Source: Pseudoxanthomonas sp. YR558
Lineage (GTDB): Bacteria > Pseudomonadota > Gammaproteobacteria > Xanthomonadales > Xanthomonadaceae
Assembly: GCF_900116385.1 (NCBI RefSeq)
Contig: NZ_FPCI01000001.1
Location: 1,054,001 to 1,118,000, forward strand
Reading direction: 5' to 3'
Length of the DNA: 64,000 nt
The notes under the pieces were generated by a model, which saw only the letters and a program-made list of their open reading frames with translations, had not been told where the DNA came from and did no database searches. The position numbers were made by a program, and so were the translations under genes. Below are positions 51,878-60,881 of the stretch, one piece after another; position 1 is the first letter of the stretch, and every line of letters begins with the position of its first letter.

Positions 51878-53104
51878 ATGGAGACGCGCTGGGATGGCCT
51901 GCTGGTCAACGTCCGACTGGTCACGCTGGCCGGGGATGCCGGCTATGGCGTGGTGGAGAACGGTGCGCTGGGCTGGCGCGATGGCACGCTCGTGTTTGCG
52001 GGCAGTCTCGTGGATCTGCCGGCTCCACTGGCGTCACTGGCCGATCAGGTCGTGGACGCGCAGGGCGATTGGGTGACGCCTGGCCTGGTGGATTGCCACA
52101 CGCATGTGGTGTTCGCCGGCGACCGGGCCGGTGAGTTCGAACAGCGCCTGCAGGGCGCCAGCTACGAAGACATCGCGCGCGCCGGCGGCGGCATCGTGTC
52201 CACCGTGCGGGCCACGCGGGCCGCCAGCGAGGACGCCCTGCTCGACGCCTCACTGCCGCGCGCACGCGCCTTGCGCGACGACGGCGTGACGACGCTGGAG
52301 ATCAAGTCCGGTTACGGCCTCGACTTCGACAATGAACGCAAGATGTTGCGTGTGGCGCGCCGCATCGGCGACCTCCTGGGCATCACGGTGCGCGCCACCT
52401 TCCTTGGCGCGCATGCGCTACCGCCCGAGTTCGCCGGTCGCGAGGACCACTACATCGACGCCGTGTGCACGTGGCTGCCGACGCTGCACGAGGAAGGTCT
52501 GGTGGACGCGGTGGATGCCTTCTGCGAGCGCATCGGCTTCACGGCGGCGCAGACGCAGCGCGTGTTCGAAGCGGCGCGCGCATTGGGCATCCCGGTGAAG
52601 CTGCATGCCGACCAGCTCAGCGATGGGGGCGGCGCGGCGTTGGTCGCGGCGTTCGATGGCCTGTCGGCCGACCACGTGGAATACACGTCCGAGGCCGGCG
52701 TTGCGGCGATGGCGCGCGCGGGCAGCGTGGCCGTCCTGCTACCGGGTGCCTTCCACGTGCTGCGCGAAACGAAACTGCCGCCGCTGGACGCTTTCCGCGC
52801 CCACGGCGTGCCGATGGCGGTGGCGACGGACTGCAACCCGGGCACCTCGCCCCTGCAGTCGCTGCGCCTGGCCATGTCGCTGGCTTGCACGCATTTCCGC
52901 CTGACCCCGGAAGAAGCGTTGCGCGGCGCCACCGTGCATGCAGCGCAGGCGCTGGGCCTCAAGGATCGCGGCCGCCTGATGGTGGGACAGCGCGCGGACT
53001 TCGTGCGCTGGCGCATCGGCCGGCCAGCGCAACTGGCGTATTGGCTGGGCGGCGATCTGGTCTCGGCCGTGCATGTGGGCGGTCGGGTCGTGAGTCCCCC
53101 CTGA
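51878..53104 (+). CDS. hutI: Imidazolonepropionase
   Basis: 408 residues, normal family length. Metal site [13 protein letters not shown] (His74, His76), [17 protein letters not shown] (His/Asp/Gln of the zinc and substrate site) and [10 protein letters not shown]. Hydrolyses 4-imidazolone-5-propionate to N-formimidoylglutamate, the HutF substrate. TGGAGG upstream supports the ATG. Confidence 0.95.
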   Translation: METRWDGLLVNVRLVTLAGDAGYGVVENGALGWRDGTLVFAGSLVDLPAPLASLADQVVDAQGDWVTPGLVDCHTHVVFAGDRAGEFEQRLQGASYEDIARAGGGIVSTVRATRAASEDALLDASLPRARALRDDGVTTLEIKSGYGLDFDNERKMLRVARRIGDLLGITVRATFLGAHALPPEFAGREDHYIDAVCTWLPTLHEEGLVDAVDAFCERIGFTAAQTQRVFEAARALGIPVKLHADQLSDGGGAALVAAFDGLSADHVEYTSEAGVAAMARAGSVAVLLPGAFHVLRETKLPPLDAFRAHGVPMAVATDCNPGTSPLQSLRLAMSLACTHFRLTPEEALRGATVHAAQALGLKDRGRLMVGQRADFVRWRIGRPAQLAYWLGGDLVSAVHVGGRVVSPP

Positions 53105-53132
53105 AAAACAAAAACCCCGGCGAGAGCCGGGG
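53104..53132 (-). terminator. Rho-independent terminator of the bTHX gene
   Basis: On the minus strand: CCCCGGC, loop TCTC, GCCGGGG (53132-53115), then TTTTTGTTTTT. A strong terminator; the hairpin also follows hutI directly on the plus strand but without a plus-strand T-run. Confidence 0.85.
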
Positions 53133-53168
53133 TCTTGCGTTCGCGACCGGCGTACCGGCGCGGCGGGC

Positions 53169-53342
53169 TTACTTGGCGACAGCCTTCTTGGTCACGGCCT
53201 TCTTCGCCGGCGCCTTCACCACCGCCTTCTTCGCGGTTGCGGTCGCCGCGATGCCCGCCTTGGCCACCGTACGCTTGCGCGCGTTGCCGTAGCTGGACGA
53301 ATAGCGCTTGCCCTTGGCCGTCTTGCGATCACCCTTGCCCAT
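53169..53342 (-). CDS. 30S ribosomal protein bTHX with extended Ala/Lys tail
   Basis: 57 residues. M-G-K-G-D-R-K-T-A-K-G-K-R and S-S-Y-G-N-A-R are the bTHX signature; Thermus THX stops about there. Here a tail of roughly 30 residues rich in Ala, Lys and Val (A-K-K-A-V-V-K-A-P-A-K-K-A) follows, like histone-H1-type tails. AGGAGA upstream is an ideal ribosome site, and a terminator follows. The protein sits in the top of the 30S head and binds rRNA. Confidence 0.85.
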   Translation of the reverse strand: MGKGDRKTAKGKRYSSSYGNARKRTVAKAGIAATATAKKAVVKAPAKKAVTKKAVAK

Positions 53343-53485
53343 CGTAGTTCTCCTGATTCATTGAAAAGTCCGCCCGGGGGTAAGGGCGGTAGCAGGGGCG
53401 CCGACCGTTCCGGGGCACCCGCGCAGGGCCGCAAAGCCTACCACAGCGGGGCCTCCGGCTCCTTGCCCGACTTCGCCACCCGGCG

Positions 53486-53893
53486 TCAGTGGGCGCAGCT
53501 GGCGTCGTGGATGTGCCAGTGGTTCAGGCGCAGGTTGAGCAGGTGGGCCAGGCCGACCAGCATGCCGCCCACCGTCATCACGATCGCGTGGGGGACGACG
53601 GATTCGTGCAGCGGTGCGTACAACACGCCCGCCCACAGCGCCGCCAGTCCGAACAACAACATGCCCAGTGCACGGAAGGCGCGGTGGCGGCGGTAGCCCC
53701 AGATCAGGCTGAAGAGCCCCAGCACCGTCACGAAGGTCACGAAGGCTCGCTCGAAGCCATCACCCAGCCACACCGACAACCCCAGCGAGGGGATGGCCGC
53801 CAGCAGCAGCGGGGTGATCGCGCAATGCAGGGCGCAGACCAGCGATCCCGCGGCGGCGAACCGGTCGATGAAGGAGCGGAGGGAGGACTTCAT
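53486..53893 (-). CDS. MerC-domain membrane protein
   Basis: 135 residues from ATG 53893 (GTG at 53899 has better Shine-Dalgarno spacing and would add two residues). Four helices. Cys20 and Cys24 in V-C-A-L-H-C sit in helix 1, as in MerC-type proteins, and the tail N-H-W-H-I-H-D-A-S-C-A-H is His/Cys-rich, suiting zinc rather than mercury. It is divergent from a ZnuD-like receptor with two Zur-like palindromes between them, so a zinc-transport or zinc-handling role is likely. Confidence 0.82.
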   Translation of the reverse strand: MKSSLRSFIDRFAAAGSLVCALHCAITPLLLAAIPSLGLSVWLGDGFERAFVTFVTVLGLFSLIWGYRRHRAFRALGMLLFGLAALWAGVLYAPLHESVVPHAIVMTVGGMLVGLAHLLNLRLNHWHIHDASCAH

Positions 53894-53918
53894 GGCCACA
53901 AGTATGACTTCCGGGGGG

Positions 53919-53931
53919 GTTATATTGTCAC
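53919..53931. promoter_or_regulatory. Zur-box-like palindrome 1
   Basis: GTTATATTGTCAC compares with the GTTATA-N-TATAAC form of proteobacterial Zur boxes (two mismatches). It is nearer the merC-like gene. Confidence 0.5.
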
Positions 53932-53934
53932 TAC

Positions 53935-53950
53935 TGGTATATTATAACAT
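53935..53950. promoter_or_regulatory. Zur-box-like palindrome 2
   Basis: TGGTATATTATAACAT fits TGTTATA-N-TATAACA with one clear mismatch. It is centred about 17 bp from box 1 and about 40 bp before the receptor ATG. Confidence 0.62.
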
Positions 53951-53983
53951 CATTCGTAACCCCACCTGAGTGATCCCCATCCC

Positions 53984-56158
53984 ATGCCATCCCCACGCCG
54001 TATCGCCCTTCCCGCCCCTCGCTTGCTCGTGACCGCCCTTGCCCTAGCGCTGGCCTCACCCGTCGCTTTCGCCAACGACGCCGGCGCTCCCCAGGCCAAG
54101 GACCTGGACGCGGTAGTCGTCACGGCATCGCCGTTGAAGGGCAATGCGGAGTCCGTCGCCACCCCGGTCGATGTGCTCTACGGCGAGGAGCTCGACAAGG
54201 CCAAGGCCGGCACCCTCGGCGAGACCGTCGCCAAGTTGCCCGGCGTGCAGACCACCTACTTCGGCACCGGCGTCGGCCGCCCGATCATCCGTGGCCAGGA
54301 AGGTCCGCGCGTGCAGGTACTGTCGGGTGGCATCGGTTCGATGGACGCCTCCACCGTCAGCGCCGACCATGCGGTCAGCATCGAGCCGTTCCTGGCCGAC
54401 CAGGTCGAAGTGCTGAAGGGCCCGGCCACGCTGCTATTCGGCAGCGGCGCGATCGGCGGCGCGGTGAACGTCGTCGACGGTCGGCTGGCCGAATCGATTC
54501 CCGACGAACCCTTGAGCGGCCGTGCGGAAGTGCGCGGCAATACGGTGAACGACGAGCGCACCGGCATGTTCCGCCTCGATGGCGTCAGCGGGAAGTGGGT
54601 GCTGCACGTGGATGGCCTGGTACGCGACACCGACGACTACGACATCCCCGGCGTGGCGATCCTGCACGACCACGACGAAGGCGAAGAACATGAGGAAGCG
54701 CCCCAGCCGAACGGCACGCTGCCCAACAGTTCGGTGAAGACGCGCGCGGGTGCCGTTGGCGCGACCTACCTGGGCGACCGCGGCTACTTCGGCCTGGCCG
54801 CCAGCACGTATCGCACCAACTACGGCATCCCCGCCGGCGCGCACGTGCATGGCGAGGACGACCATGACCACGATCATGACGGCGAGGCCGACCATGAGGA
54901 CGAAGCGCACGAGGAAGGTCCGGTGCGCATCGACATGACCCAGAACCGGTTCGACCTTAAGGCCGGCATCTACGAGCCCGTCTCGTTCCTGCAGAGCGTC
55001 AACCTGCGCGCCGCATGGAACGACTACGAGCACGTCGAGCTGGAAGGCGACGAGATCGGTACGCGCTTCACCAACGAAGGTTACGACGCGCGCCTGGAAG
55101 CCGTGCAGAAGAGCTGGAACGGCTGGCGCGGGGCCTTCGGCCTGCAGTTTGGCAGCACCGATTTCAACGCCGTCGGTGCCGAAGCCTTCGTTCCTGCCAC
55201 CACCACCGACAGCCTGGGCGTGTTCGTGGTGCAGGAAAAGGATTTCGGCCCGTGGAAGCTCGAACTGGGCGGTCGCTACGACCAGGTCAAGCTGAAGCCC
55301 GACGATCGCGCATCCCGCGACTTCGATGCGGTCAACCTGTCTGCCGCGGCCATCTGGCGCTTGAGCGACGGCTTCGACCTGCGCTTCGGCCTCGATCGCT
55401 CGGAACGCGCGCCGACCAACGAGGAGCTGTTCGCGGGCGGCACGCACGTGGCCACACAGTCCATCGAAATCGGCGATGCCGCGCTTGAAACGGAAAAGGG
55501 CGTGCGGGCCGAGGTCGGTGCGCACTGGCATACCGATCGCATGGAACTGAAGCTGGCCGTCTACCAGACGAAGTTCAAGGACTTCATCTACCTCACCGAT
55601 ACCGGCGTGGAGGAAGAAGGCTATCCGGTGCGCCTGTGGGCACAGGACGACGCTACCTTCACCGGTGCCGAAGCCGAAGCGAAGATCCAGTTGGCCGACA
55701 CGTCTGCCGGCGCGTGGGACCTGCGCCTGTATGGCGACTACGTGCGCGCGAAGCTGGATGGCAACGGGACGCGTACCGTGGCGTTCGAGGTGCCGCATGG
55801 CGACCACACGCATGCCTACGAAGTCGATATCGCGCAGGGCGGCTACCTGCCCCGCATTTCACCGATGCGATTCGGTGCCGACCTTGGCTGGTCGCTCGGC
55901 GGCTGGCGTGCGTCGCTGGGCGCGGTGCGTTACAGCAAGCAGGACGACGTGGCGCAGAACGAGGCACCCAGCGACGGCTATACGCTGGTCGACGCTCACT
56001 TGGCCTACCGCTGGGATCGCACCGCCTCCAGCTGGGAGGTCTTCCTGGATGGCAGCAACCTGACCGACGAAGAAGCCCGCCCGCATACCTCGATGCTGCG
56101 CGACTACGCGCCGCTGCCGGGCCGCGGTGTGGCGTTCGGCCTGCGCGCGTACTTCTGA
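53984..56158 (+). CDS. znuD: TonB-dependent zinc receptor, ZnuD-like
   Basis: 724 residues. Signal ending A-F-A-N (about 27), TonB-box region L-D-A-V-V-V-T-A-S, then plug with P-I-I-R-G-Q-E-G-P-R-V-Q-V-L and G-P-A-T-L-L-F-G-S-G-A-I-G-G-A-V-N. Two extracellular-loop regions are rich in His and acidic residues (about 226-240, and about 287-312 with H-V-H-G-E-D-D-H-D-H-D-H-D), typical of zinc-capturing ZnuD. It ends in R-A-Y-F. Zur-like boxes upstream and a zur gene 2 kb away support zinc uptake under limitation. Confidence 0.88.
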   Translation: MPSPRRIALPAPRLLVTALALALASPVAFANDAGAPQAKDLDAVVVTASPLKGNAESVATPVDVLYGEELDKAKAGTLGETVAKLPGVQTTYFGTGVGRPIIRGQEGPRVQVLSGGIGSMDASTVSADHAVSIEPFLADQVEVLKGPATLLFGSGAIGGAVNVVDGRLAESIPDEPLSGRAEVRGNTVNDERTGMFRLDGVSGKWVLHVDGLVRDTDDYDIPGVAILHDHDEGEEHEEAPQPNGTLPNSSVKTRAGAVGATYLGDRGYFGLAASTYRTNYGIPAGAHVHGEDDHDHDHDGEADHEDEAHEEGPVRIDMTQNRFDLKAGIYEPVSFLQSVNLRAAWNDYEHVELEGDEIGTRFTNEGYDARLEAVQKSWNGWRGAFGLQFGSTDFNAVGAEAFVPATTTDSLGVFVVQEKDFGPWKLELGGRYDQVKLKPDDRASRDFDAVNLSAAAIWRLSDGFDLRFGLDRSERAPTNEELFAGGTHVATQSIEIGDAALETEKGVRAEVGAHWHTDRMELKLAVYQTKFKDFIYLTDTGVEEEGYPVRLWAQDDATFTGAEAEAKIQLADTSAGAWDLRLYGDYVRAKLDGNGTRTVAFEVPHGDHTHAYEVDIAQGGYLPRISPMRFGADLGWSLGGWRASLGAVRYSKQDDVAQNEAPSDGYTLVDAHLAYRWDRTASSWEVFLDGSNLTDEEARPHTSMLRDYAPLPGRGVAFGLRAYF

Positions 56159-56212
56159 TCGACGCCTGACGGTCCTCCCCCGGCGGCTGGCCTCCATGGC
56201 AGCCGCCCTTCT

Positions 56213-56244
56213 TGACATCAATTATGTGCATATACACATAATTG
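56213..56244 (+). promoter_or_regulatory. Promoter with MarR palindrome before marR-mfs
   Basis: TTGACA (56213-56218), 18-bp spacer, CATAAT (56237-56242). It overlaps a perfect inverted repeat, CAATTATGTG (56219-56228) and CACATAATTG (56235-56244), 6-bp centre. Classic layout for an autorepressing MarR operator. Confidence 0.7.
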
Positions 56245-56268
56245 GCATCCTCTCGTGCGAGTCCGTGC

Positions 56269-56712
56269 ATGCCCACTCCAACGCCCAGCGTCTGCACTTG
56301 CTTCCGGTTGAGACGGGCCAGCCGGCGCGTCACCCAGGTGTACGACCACGAACTGGCAGCCGTCGGCCTGAGCCTCAACCAGTATTCGATCCTCCGCCGC
56401 ACGGAACGCGAGCCTCGCGCGCTCGGCGGACTCGCGGACGAACTCGGCATGGATCGCACCACGCTGACCCGCAACCTCTCACCGTTGGTGGACGCCGGAT
56501 TGCTGGAAACCGTCCGCGGCGAAGACGCGCGCCAACGGCTGGTCGCACTGACGACCGAAGGACGGGCGCGGCTCACCCGCGCGAAACCCCGTTGGCAGCG
56601 CGCGCAAGCGGTCATCGACAACCTGGTGGGCGACACCGCCGTCAAACGGCTGCACGACGACCTCGACCGTCTCGACAGCCTGCTGCGCCAGCACCTCGGA
56701 GAAGCCGCATGA
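56269..56712 (+). CDS. MarR-family transcriptional regulator
   Basis: 147 residues. Winged helix with L-S-L-N-Q-Y-S-I-L-R-R, L-A-D-E-L-G-M-D-R-T-T-L-T-R-N-L-S-P-L recognition region and wing G-E-D-A-R-Q-R-L-V-A-L. The N-terminus M-P-T-P-T-P-S-V-C-T-C carries two cysteines, a possible redox or ligand site. It overlaps the MFS gene by 4 bp and has a palindrome over its promoter, so it most likely represses itself and the transporter. Confidence 0.9.
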   Translation: MPTPTPSVCTCFRLRRASRRVTQVYDHELAAVGLSLNQYSILRRTEREPRALGGLADELGMDRTTLTRNLSPLVDAGLLETVRGEDARQRLVALTTEGRARLTRAKPRWQRAQAVIDNLVGDTAVKRLHDDLDRLDSLLRQHLGEAA

Positions 56713-57944
56713 ACACCGCCATGCCATCGCCCGCACCGCGCATGCATTGGGGTCTGCTGCTCGCCGCATCCGCCACCCTGATGATCACGATGGGGGCGCG
56801 GCAGACGACCGGACTGTTCGTCGCCCCGATCCACCAGGAAACCGGCATCGGCATCGCCGCGATCAGCTTCGCCCTCGCCATCGGCCAATTCACCTGGGGC
56901 GCGGTGCAGCCCGTGTTCGGCGCGGTGGCGGACAAGCGCGGTTCGACCGGCGTGCTGGTACTCGGCGCCGTCCTTCTCTCGCTGGGCCTCGCGCTCACGC
57001 CCCACCTGACCTCGCCATGGGGATTGATGTTTACGTTGGGCGTACTGACAGCGGCCGGCGCCGGCGCCGGCAGCTTCTCGATCCTGATCGGTGCGACCGC
57101 GCAACAACTGGCGCCCGAGAAGCGCTCCTTCGCCGCCGGCTTCATCAACGCAGGCGGTTCGCTGGGCCAATTCGTGTTCGCGCCGCTGGTGCAGGCCGTC
57201 ATTGCCTTCGCCGGATGGGCCAGTGCGATGTACACGCTCGCGGTCGCGTCGCTGCTCGCGATCCCGCTGGCCTTCCCGCTGCGCAAGAAGGCCGTGACGA
57301 CGACGGGCGCAACCACGGCCACCGCGATCGGCGACATCAGCCTGAAGCAGCAGATCGCGATCGCCCTGCGCGACCGTAGTTACTGGATGCTGCACCTTGG
57401 CTTCTTCACCTGCGGCGTGCACATCGCCTTCCTGGTGACGCACCTTCCGGGCGAAGTGGCGCTATGCGGCCTGCCCGCCAGCGTGTCGGCCGTGGCGCTG
57501 ATGCTGATCGGCCTGTTCAACGTGGCGGGCAGCCTGATCGCCGGTGCACTGGGCCAGCGCGTGCGGATGAAATGGATCCTCGCGGTGATGTACGCCAGCC
57601 GCGCGGTGATGATCGCGCTCTACCTGGTATCGCCACCTACCCCGCTGACGTTCTACATCTTCGCGGCCGCGCTCGGCTTCACCTGGCTGGCCACGGTGCC
57701 GCCGACCGCCGGACTGGTCGGCAAGCTGTTCGGCCCGCGCTACCTGGGCACGCTGTTCGGGCTGACCCTGTTGTCGCACCAGATCGGCGGTTTCTTTGGC
57801 GCATGGCTCGGCGGCCTGGCGCTGGAGCGCTTCGGCGACTACACCTGGATGTGGTACGCGGACATGGTGCTGGCGCTGATCGCCGCGGCGGCGAACCTGC
57901 CGATCCGGGAAGCGTCGCCTAAAGCAGTGCCGGCAGCGGCGTAG
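56709..57944 (+). CDS. Major facilitator superfamily transporter
   Basis: 411 residues with twelve predicted helices. The loop 2-3 region F-G-A-V-A-D-K-R-G-S matches the MFS motif A; the central loop lies at about 195-220. The layout G-A-R-Q-T-T-G-L-F-V-A-P-I in helix 1 resembles the oxalate/monocarboxylate-like MFS group. Substrate unknown. Coupled to the marR gene by ATGA, so probably an inducible exporter or uptake system for the MarR ligand. A REP pair follows its stop. Confidence 0.88.
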   Translation: MNTAMPSPAPRMHWGLLLAASATLMITMGARQTTGLFVAPIHQETGIGIAAISFALAIGQFTWGAVQPVFGAVADKRGSTGVLVLGAVLLSLGLALTPHLTSPWGLMFTLGVLTAAGAGAGSFSILIGATAQQLAPEKRSFAAGFINAGGSLGQFVFAPLVQAVIAFAGWASAMYTLAVASLLAIPLAFPLRKKAVTTTGATTATAIGDISLKQQIAIALRDRSYWMLHLGFFTCGVHIAFLVTHLPGEVALCGLPASVSAVALMLIGLFNVAGSLIAGALGQRVRMKWILAVMYASRAVMIALYLVSPPTPLTFYIFAAALGFTWLATVPPTAGLVGKLFGPRYLGTLFGLTLLSHQIGGFFGAWLGGLALERFGDYTWMWYADMVLALIAAAANLPIREASPKAVPAAA

Positions 57945-57955
57945 AGCGTTGCCTT

Positions 57956-58020
57956 GTGGGAGCGACGTAAGTCGCGATGACATGCCAAAGGTGGTTCATC
58001 GCGACTTACGTCGCTCCCAC
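57956..58020. repeat. REP inverted pair 2 (between MFS and zur)
   Basis: Perfect 25-bp arms at 57956-57980 and 57996-58020 with a 15-bp loop, core GGGAGCGACGTAAGTCGCGA. Located between the convergent mfs and zur genes, where it may act as a bidirectional transcript end. Confidence 0.95.
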
Positions 58021-58033
58021 AGCAACCTGAGGC

Positions 58034-58522
58034 CTAAGCCTCAGCGCAGCGCGCACACAGCCCGTGCACTTCCAGCGTCTGCGCCTGCGGCTGGAAGCCG
58101 AGCGCCTTCGCGCGTGCGTCCAAGGCGGCGACCACCTCGCGGTCCTCGAGCTCCACGGCGCTGTGGCAGCGGTCGCAGATGAGGAACGGCACCGAGTGCT
58201 GTGCGCTGTTTGGGTGATGGCAGGCGACGAACGCATTCATCGATTCGAGCTTGTGCACGAAACCGTTCGCCATCAGGAAATCCAGCGCGCGATACACCGT
58301 CGGCGGCGCATCCGCCCCCACGCCCTTCGTCGCCCTGACCCACTCCAGCAGCTCGTACGCCTTCACCGGCTTGCCGGCTTCGGCGATCAGCTCCAGCACG
58401 CGGGCACGGATCGGCGTCAGCCGCAGGCCGCGCTCCTGGCACGCGCGCTCCACTGCCGCCACGAACGCGCGGGCGTCGTGGACGTGGTGCTTCGGGTCGG
58501 TGCAAGCGTGGGCGTGCGGCAT
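58034..58522 (-). CDS. zur: Zinc uptake regulator, Fur family
   Basis: 162 residues. His-rich N-terminus (M-P-H-A-H-A-C ... H-H-V-H-D). Winged helix with L-R-L-T-P-I-R-A-R-V-L-E-L-I and P-T-V-Y-R-A-L-D-F-L. Structural zinc cysteines C-D-R-C (116-119) and C-A-R-C (156-159); sensor-site candidates Cys101, His102, His103. Zinc-loaded Zur represses uptake genes, here probably the ZnuD and MerC-like genes. It follows gltX by 13 bp and is likely co-transcribed with it. Confidence 0.9.
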   Translation of the reverse strand: MPHAHACTDPKHHVHDARAFVAAVERACQERGLRLTPIRARVLELIAEAGKPVKAYELLEWVRATKGVGADAPPTVYRALDFLMANGFVHKLESMNAFVACHHPNSAQHSVPFLICDRCHSAVELEDREVVAALDARAKALGFQPQAQTLEVHGLCARCAEA

Positions 58523-58535
58523 GGGCGGTCCTGGA

Positions 58536-59942
58536 TCAGGCGGTCACACCGGTCTTGATGAGTGCGGCATCGATGCGTTTCAAGGCTTCGTCGCGGCCGG
58601 CCAGGTAAACCGTGTGGGAAATATCGGGGCTCACCTGGGTACCGGTGATGGCCACGCGCAGCGGCTGGGCGACCTTGCCCATGCCGATGCCGAGCGCGGC
58701 CGCGGCATCGTGCAGCGCCACGCCCACCGCTTCGGCGGTCCAGTCGCCCAACGCGGCCAGGGACTCACGCGCCTTGGACAACGGCGCATGCGCGGCCGCC
58801 ACCAGGTGCTTGGCCACCGCGGCATCGTCGTAGTTCTCCAGCGGCTGGTACCAGACCAGCGCCTTCTCGGCCATTTCCTTCAGCGTCTGCACGCGGTCGC
58901 GCAGGGCGACGATCACGTCGGCCGGCGCCGGGCCCGTGGAAGGATCCACGCCCAGCTTCTCCAACTGGTAGACGAAGTGCGGTGCGATGTCCGCCGGCGC
59001 GTCCGTCTTCAGGTAGTGCTGGTTCACCCAGCCGAGCTTGGCCATGTCCAGGCGCGCGGCCTTCGAGTTCACGTCCTTCACGTCGAACAGCGCGATCAGC
59101 TCCTGCCTCGAGAACAGTTCCTGGTCGCCATGCGACCAGCCCAGTCGCGCCAGATAGTTGATCAGCGCGTGCGGCAGGTAGCCGGCGTCCTTGTACTGCA
59201 TCACGTCGGCCGCGCCGGTGCGCTTGGACAGCTTGGCGCCCTGCTCGTCCAGGATCATCGGCATGTGCGCGAACTTCGGCACCGGCGCGCCCAGCGCTTC
59301 GTAGATGTTGATCTGGCGCGGCGTGTTGTTGATGTGGTCGTCGCCGCGGATCACTTCGGTGATGCCCATGTCCCAGTCGTCCACGACCACGGCGAAGTTG
59401 TACGTGGGGTAGCCGTCGGGACGGAAGATCACCATGTCGTCGAGCTCGCTGTTGGCGATCTCGATGCGGCCCTTGATCAGGTCGTCGAAGGCGACCACGC
59501 CGTCGAGCGGATTCTTGAAGCGGATGACGCGGTTCGGGTCGTCGCGGTGCGGCAGGCCCTGCTCGCGCGCGGCGCCGTTGTAGCGCGGCTTCTCCTGCTT
59601 CGCCATCGCGGCCTCGCGCATGGCGTCGAGTTCTTCGCGCGTCTCGTAGGCGTAGTACGCCTTGCCGGCCGACACCAGCTGCTCGGCGACTTCGCGGTAA
59701 CGGTCGATGCGGTGGGTCTGGTAGATCGGGCCTTCGTCGTAGCCCAGGCCCAGCCAGTCCATCGCATCCAGGATCGCGTCGATCGCGGCCTGCGTGCTGC
59801 GCTCGCGGTCGGTGTCTTCGATGCGCAGGATGAAATCGCCGCCGCGATGACGCGCTTCCAGCCAGCAGTACAGCGCCGTGCGGGCGCCACCGATGTGGAG
59901 GTAGCCGGTGGGACTGGGGGCGAAGCGGGTACGGCAGGCCAT
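58536..59942 (-). CDS. gltX: Glutamyl-tRNA synthetase
   Basis: 468 residues, class I synthetase. HIGH-type motif H-I-G-G (16-19) in [14 protein letters not shown], and K-L-S-K-R (KMSKS type) at about 240. W-S-H-G-D-Q and the C-terminal anticodon-binding helices follow. Start M-A-C-R-T-R-F at 59942. A TAAAAT -10-like element lies upstream on the minus strand. Confidence 0.96.
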   Translation of the reverse strand: MACRTRFAPSPTGYLHIGGARTALYCWLEARHRGGDFILRIEDTDRERSTQAAIDAILDAMDWLGLGYDEGPIYQTHRIDRYREVAEQLVSAGKAYYAYETREELDAMREAAMAKQEKPRYNGAAREQGLPHRDDPNRVIRFKNPLDGVVAFDDLIKGRIEIANSELDDMVIFRPDGYPTYNFAVVVDDWDMGITEVIRGDDHINNTPRQINIYEALGAPVPKFAHMPMILDEQGAKLSKRTGAADVMQYKDAGYLPHALINYLARLGWSHGDQELFSRQELIALFDVKDVNSKAARLDMAKLGWVNQHYLKTDAPADIAPHFVYQLEKLGVDPSTGPAPADVIVALRDRVQTLKEMAEKALVWYQPLENYDDAAVAKHLVAAAHAPLSKARESLAALGDWTAEAVGVALHDAAAALGIGMGKVAQPLRVAITGTQVSPDISHTVYLAGRDEALKRIDAALIKTGVTA

Positions 59943-60021
59943 GGGCAACTCGATGGACGGAATACGGCGATTTTAACCCGCGCGCACCTCGTTTCCCCCC
60001 TGCTCGTTCAGGGGGAGGGCT

Positions 60022-60033
60022 TAGAATCCCCGC
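60022..60033 (+). promoter_or_regulatory. -10-like hexamer directly before lpxH
   Basis: TAGAAT (60022-60027) ends 6 nt before ATG 60034; the only purine-rich stretch (GGGGGAGGG) is too far from the ATG to serve as a ribosome site. Confidence 0.45.
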
Positions 60034-60771
60034 ATGACCACGCTCTTCATCTCCGATCTGCACCTGGACGCCGAACGCCCCGCCGTGACTGAGCTGTTCG
60101 GGGCCTTCATGCAGGGGGAGGCCCGCCGCGCCGATGCGCTGTACATCCTGGGCGACCTGTTCGAGGCCTGGGTGGGCGATGACGACCCGTCGGAGACCGG
60201 CGCCTACGTGGCCGCCCGGATCCGCGAGGTGGCCGACGCCGGGGTGCCGGTGTCCTTCATCCGTGGCAACCGCGATTTCCTCGTCGGCGATGCGTTCGCA
60301 CGCCGGGCCGGCATGCGCATCCTGCCCGACCCCGCCGTCGTCATGCTGTACGGCGAGCCGGCGATCCTGATGCACGGCGACCTGCTCTGCACCGGTGATG
60401 TCGCGTATCAAGCGTTCCGCGCGCAGACACGCAATCCGGCCTGGCAGGCGCAGTTCCTGGCGCAGCCGCTGGCCGCACGGCTGGCCTTCGCGGCGCAGGC
60501 ACGCGCCGCCAGCGCCGCGCACCAGGGCGGTATGAAGCAGAACGACAAGGCGCAGTTCGAAACCTTGACCGACGTGACGCCGGCGACGGTGGACGCCACG
60601 CTGGCCCAGTTCGGCATCGACACGCTGATCCACGGCCATACGCACCGCCCAGCGATCCACGATCTCGCGATCGGTGATATCGCCTGCCGCCACATCGTGC
60701 TGGGCGACTGGTACGAACAGGGATCCGTACTGCGCGTCGAGCCTGACGGGATGGCGCTGGATTCGCTCTAA
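60034..60771 (+). CDS. lpxH: UDP-2,3-diacylglucosamine diphosphatase
   Basis: 245 residues. Calcineurin-like metallophosphoesterase with all LpxH motifs: S-D-L-H-L-D (7-12), [26 protein letters not shown] and H-G-H-T-H-R-P. It makes lipid X in lipid A synthesis at the inner membrane. It is divergent from gltX and followed by a REP pair. Confidence 0.95.
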   Translation: MTTLFISDLHLDAERPAVTELFGAFMQGEARRADALYILGDLFEAWVGDDDPSETGAYVAARIREVADAGVPVSFIRGNRDFLVGDAFARRAGMRILPDPAVVMLYGEPAILMHGDLLCTGDVAYQAFRAQTRNPAWQAQFLAQPLAARLAFAAQARAASAAHQGGMKQNDKAQFETLTDVTPATVDATLAQFGIDTLIHGHTHRPAIHDLAIGDIACRHIVLGDWYEQGSVLRVEPDGMALDSL

Positions 60772-60798
60772 GCGCTGCGTGCCATGAGATGCAGTCCA

Positions 60799-60861
60799 TG
60801 GGAGCGACGTAAGTCGCGATGAACTACTGCGGTGCCGTCATCGCGACTTACGTCGCTCCCA
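60799..60861. repeat. REP inverted pair 3 (after lpxH)
   Basis: Perfect 24-bp arms at 60799-60822 and 60838-60861, 15-bp loop, same core as the other two pairs. It sits between the convergent lpxH and DUF455 genes. Confidence 0.95.
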
Positions 60862-60881
60862 CCGCTGTTCCACCCTCGACG

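Noticed and set aside
58251..60092. A plus-strand open frame of 613 codons over zur and gltX.
   Set aside because: Shadow of gltX; composition and lack of motifs argue against coding.
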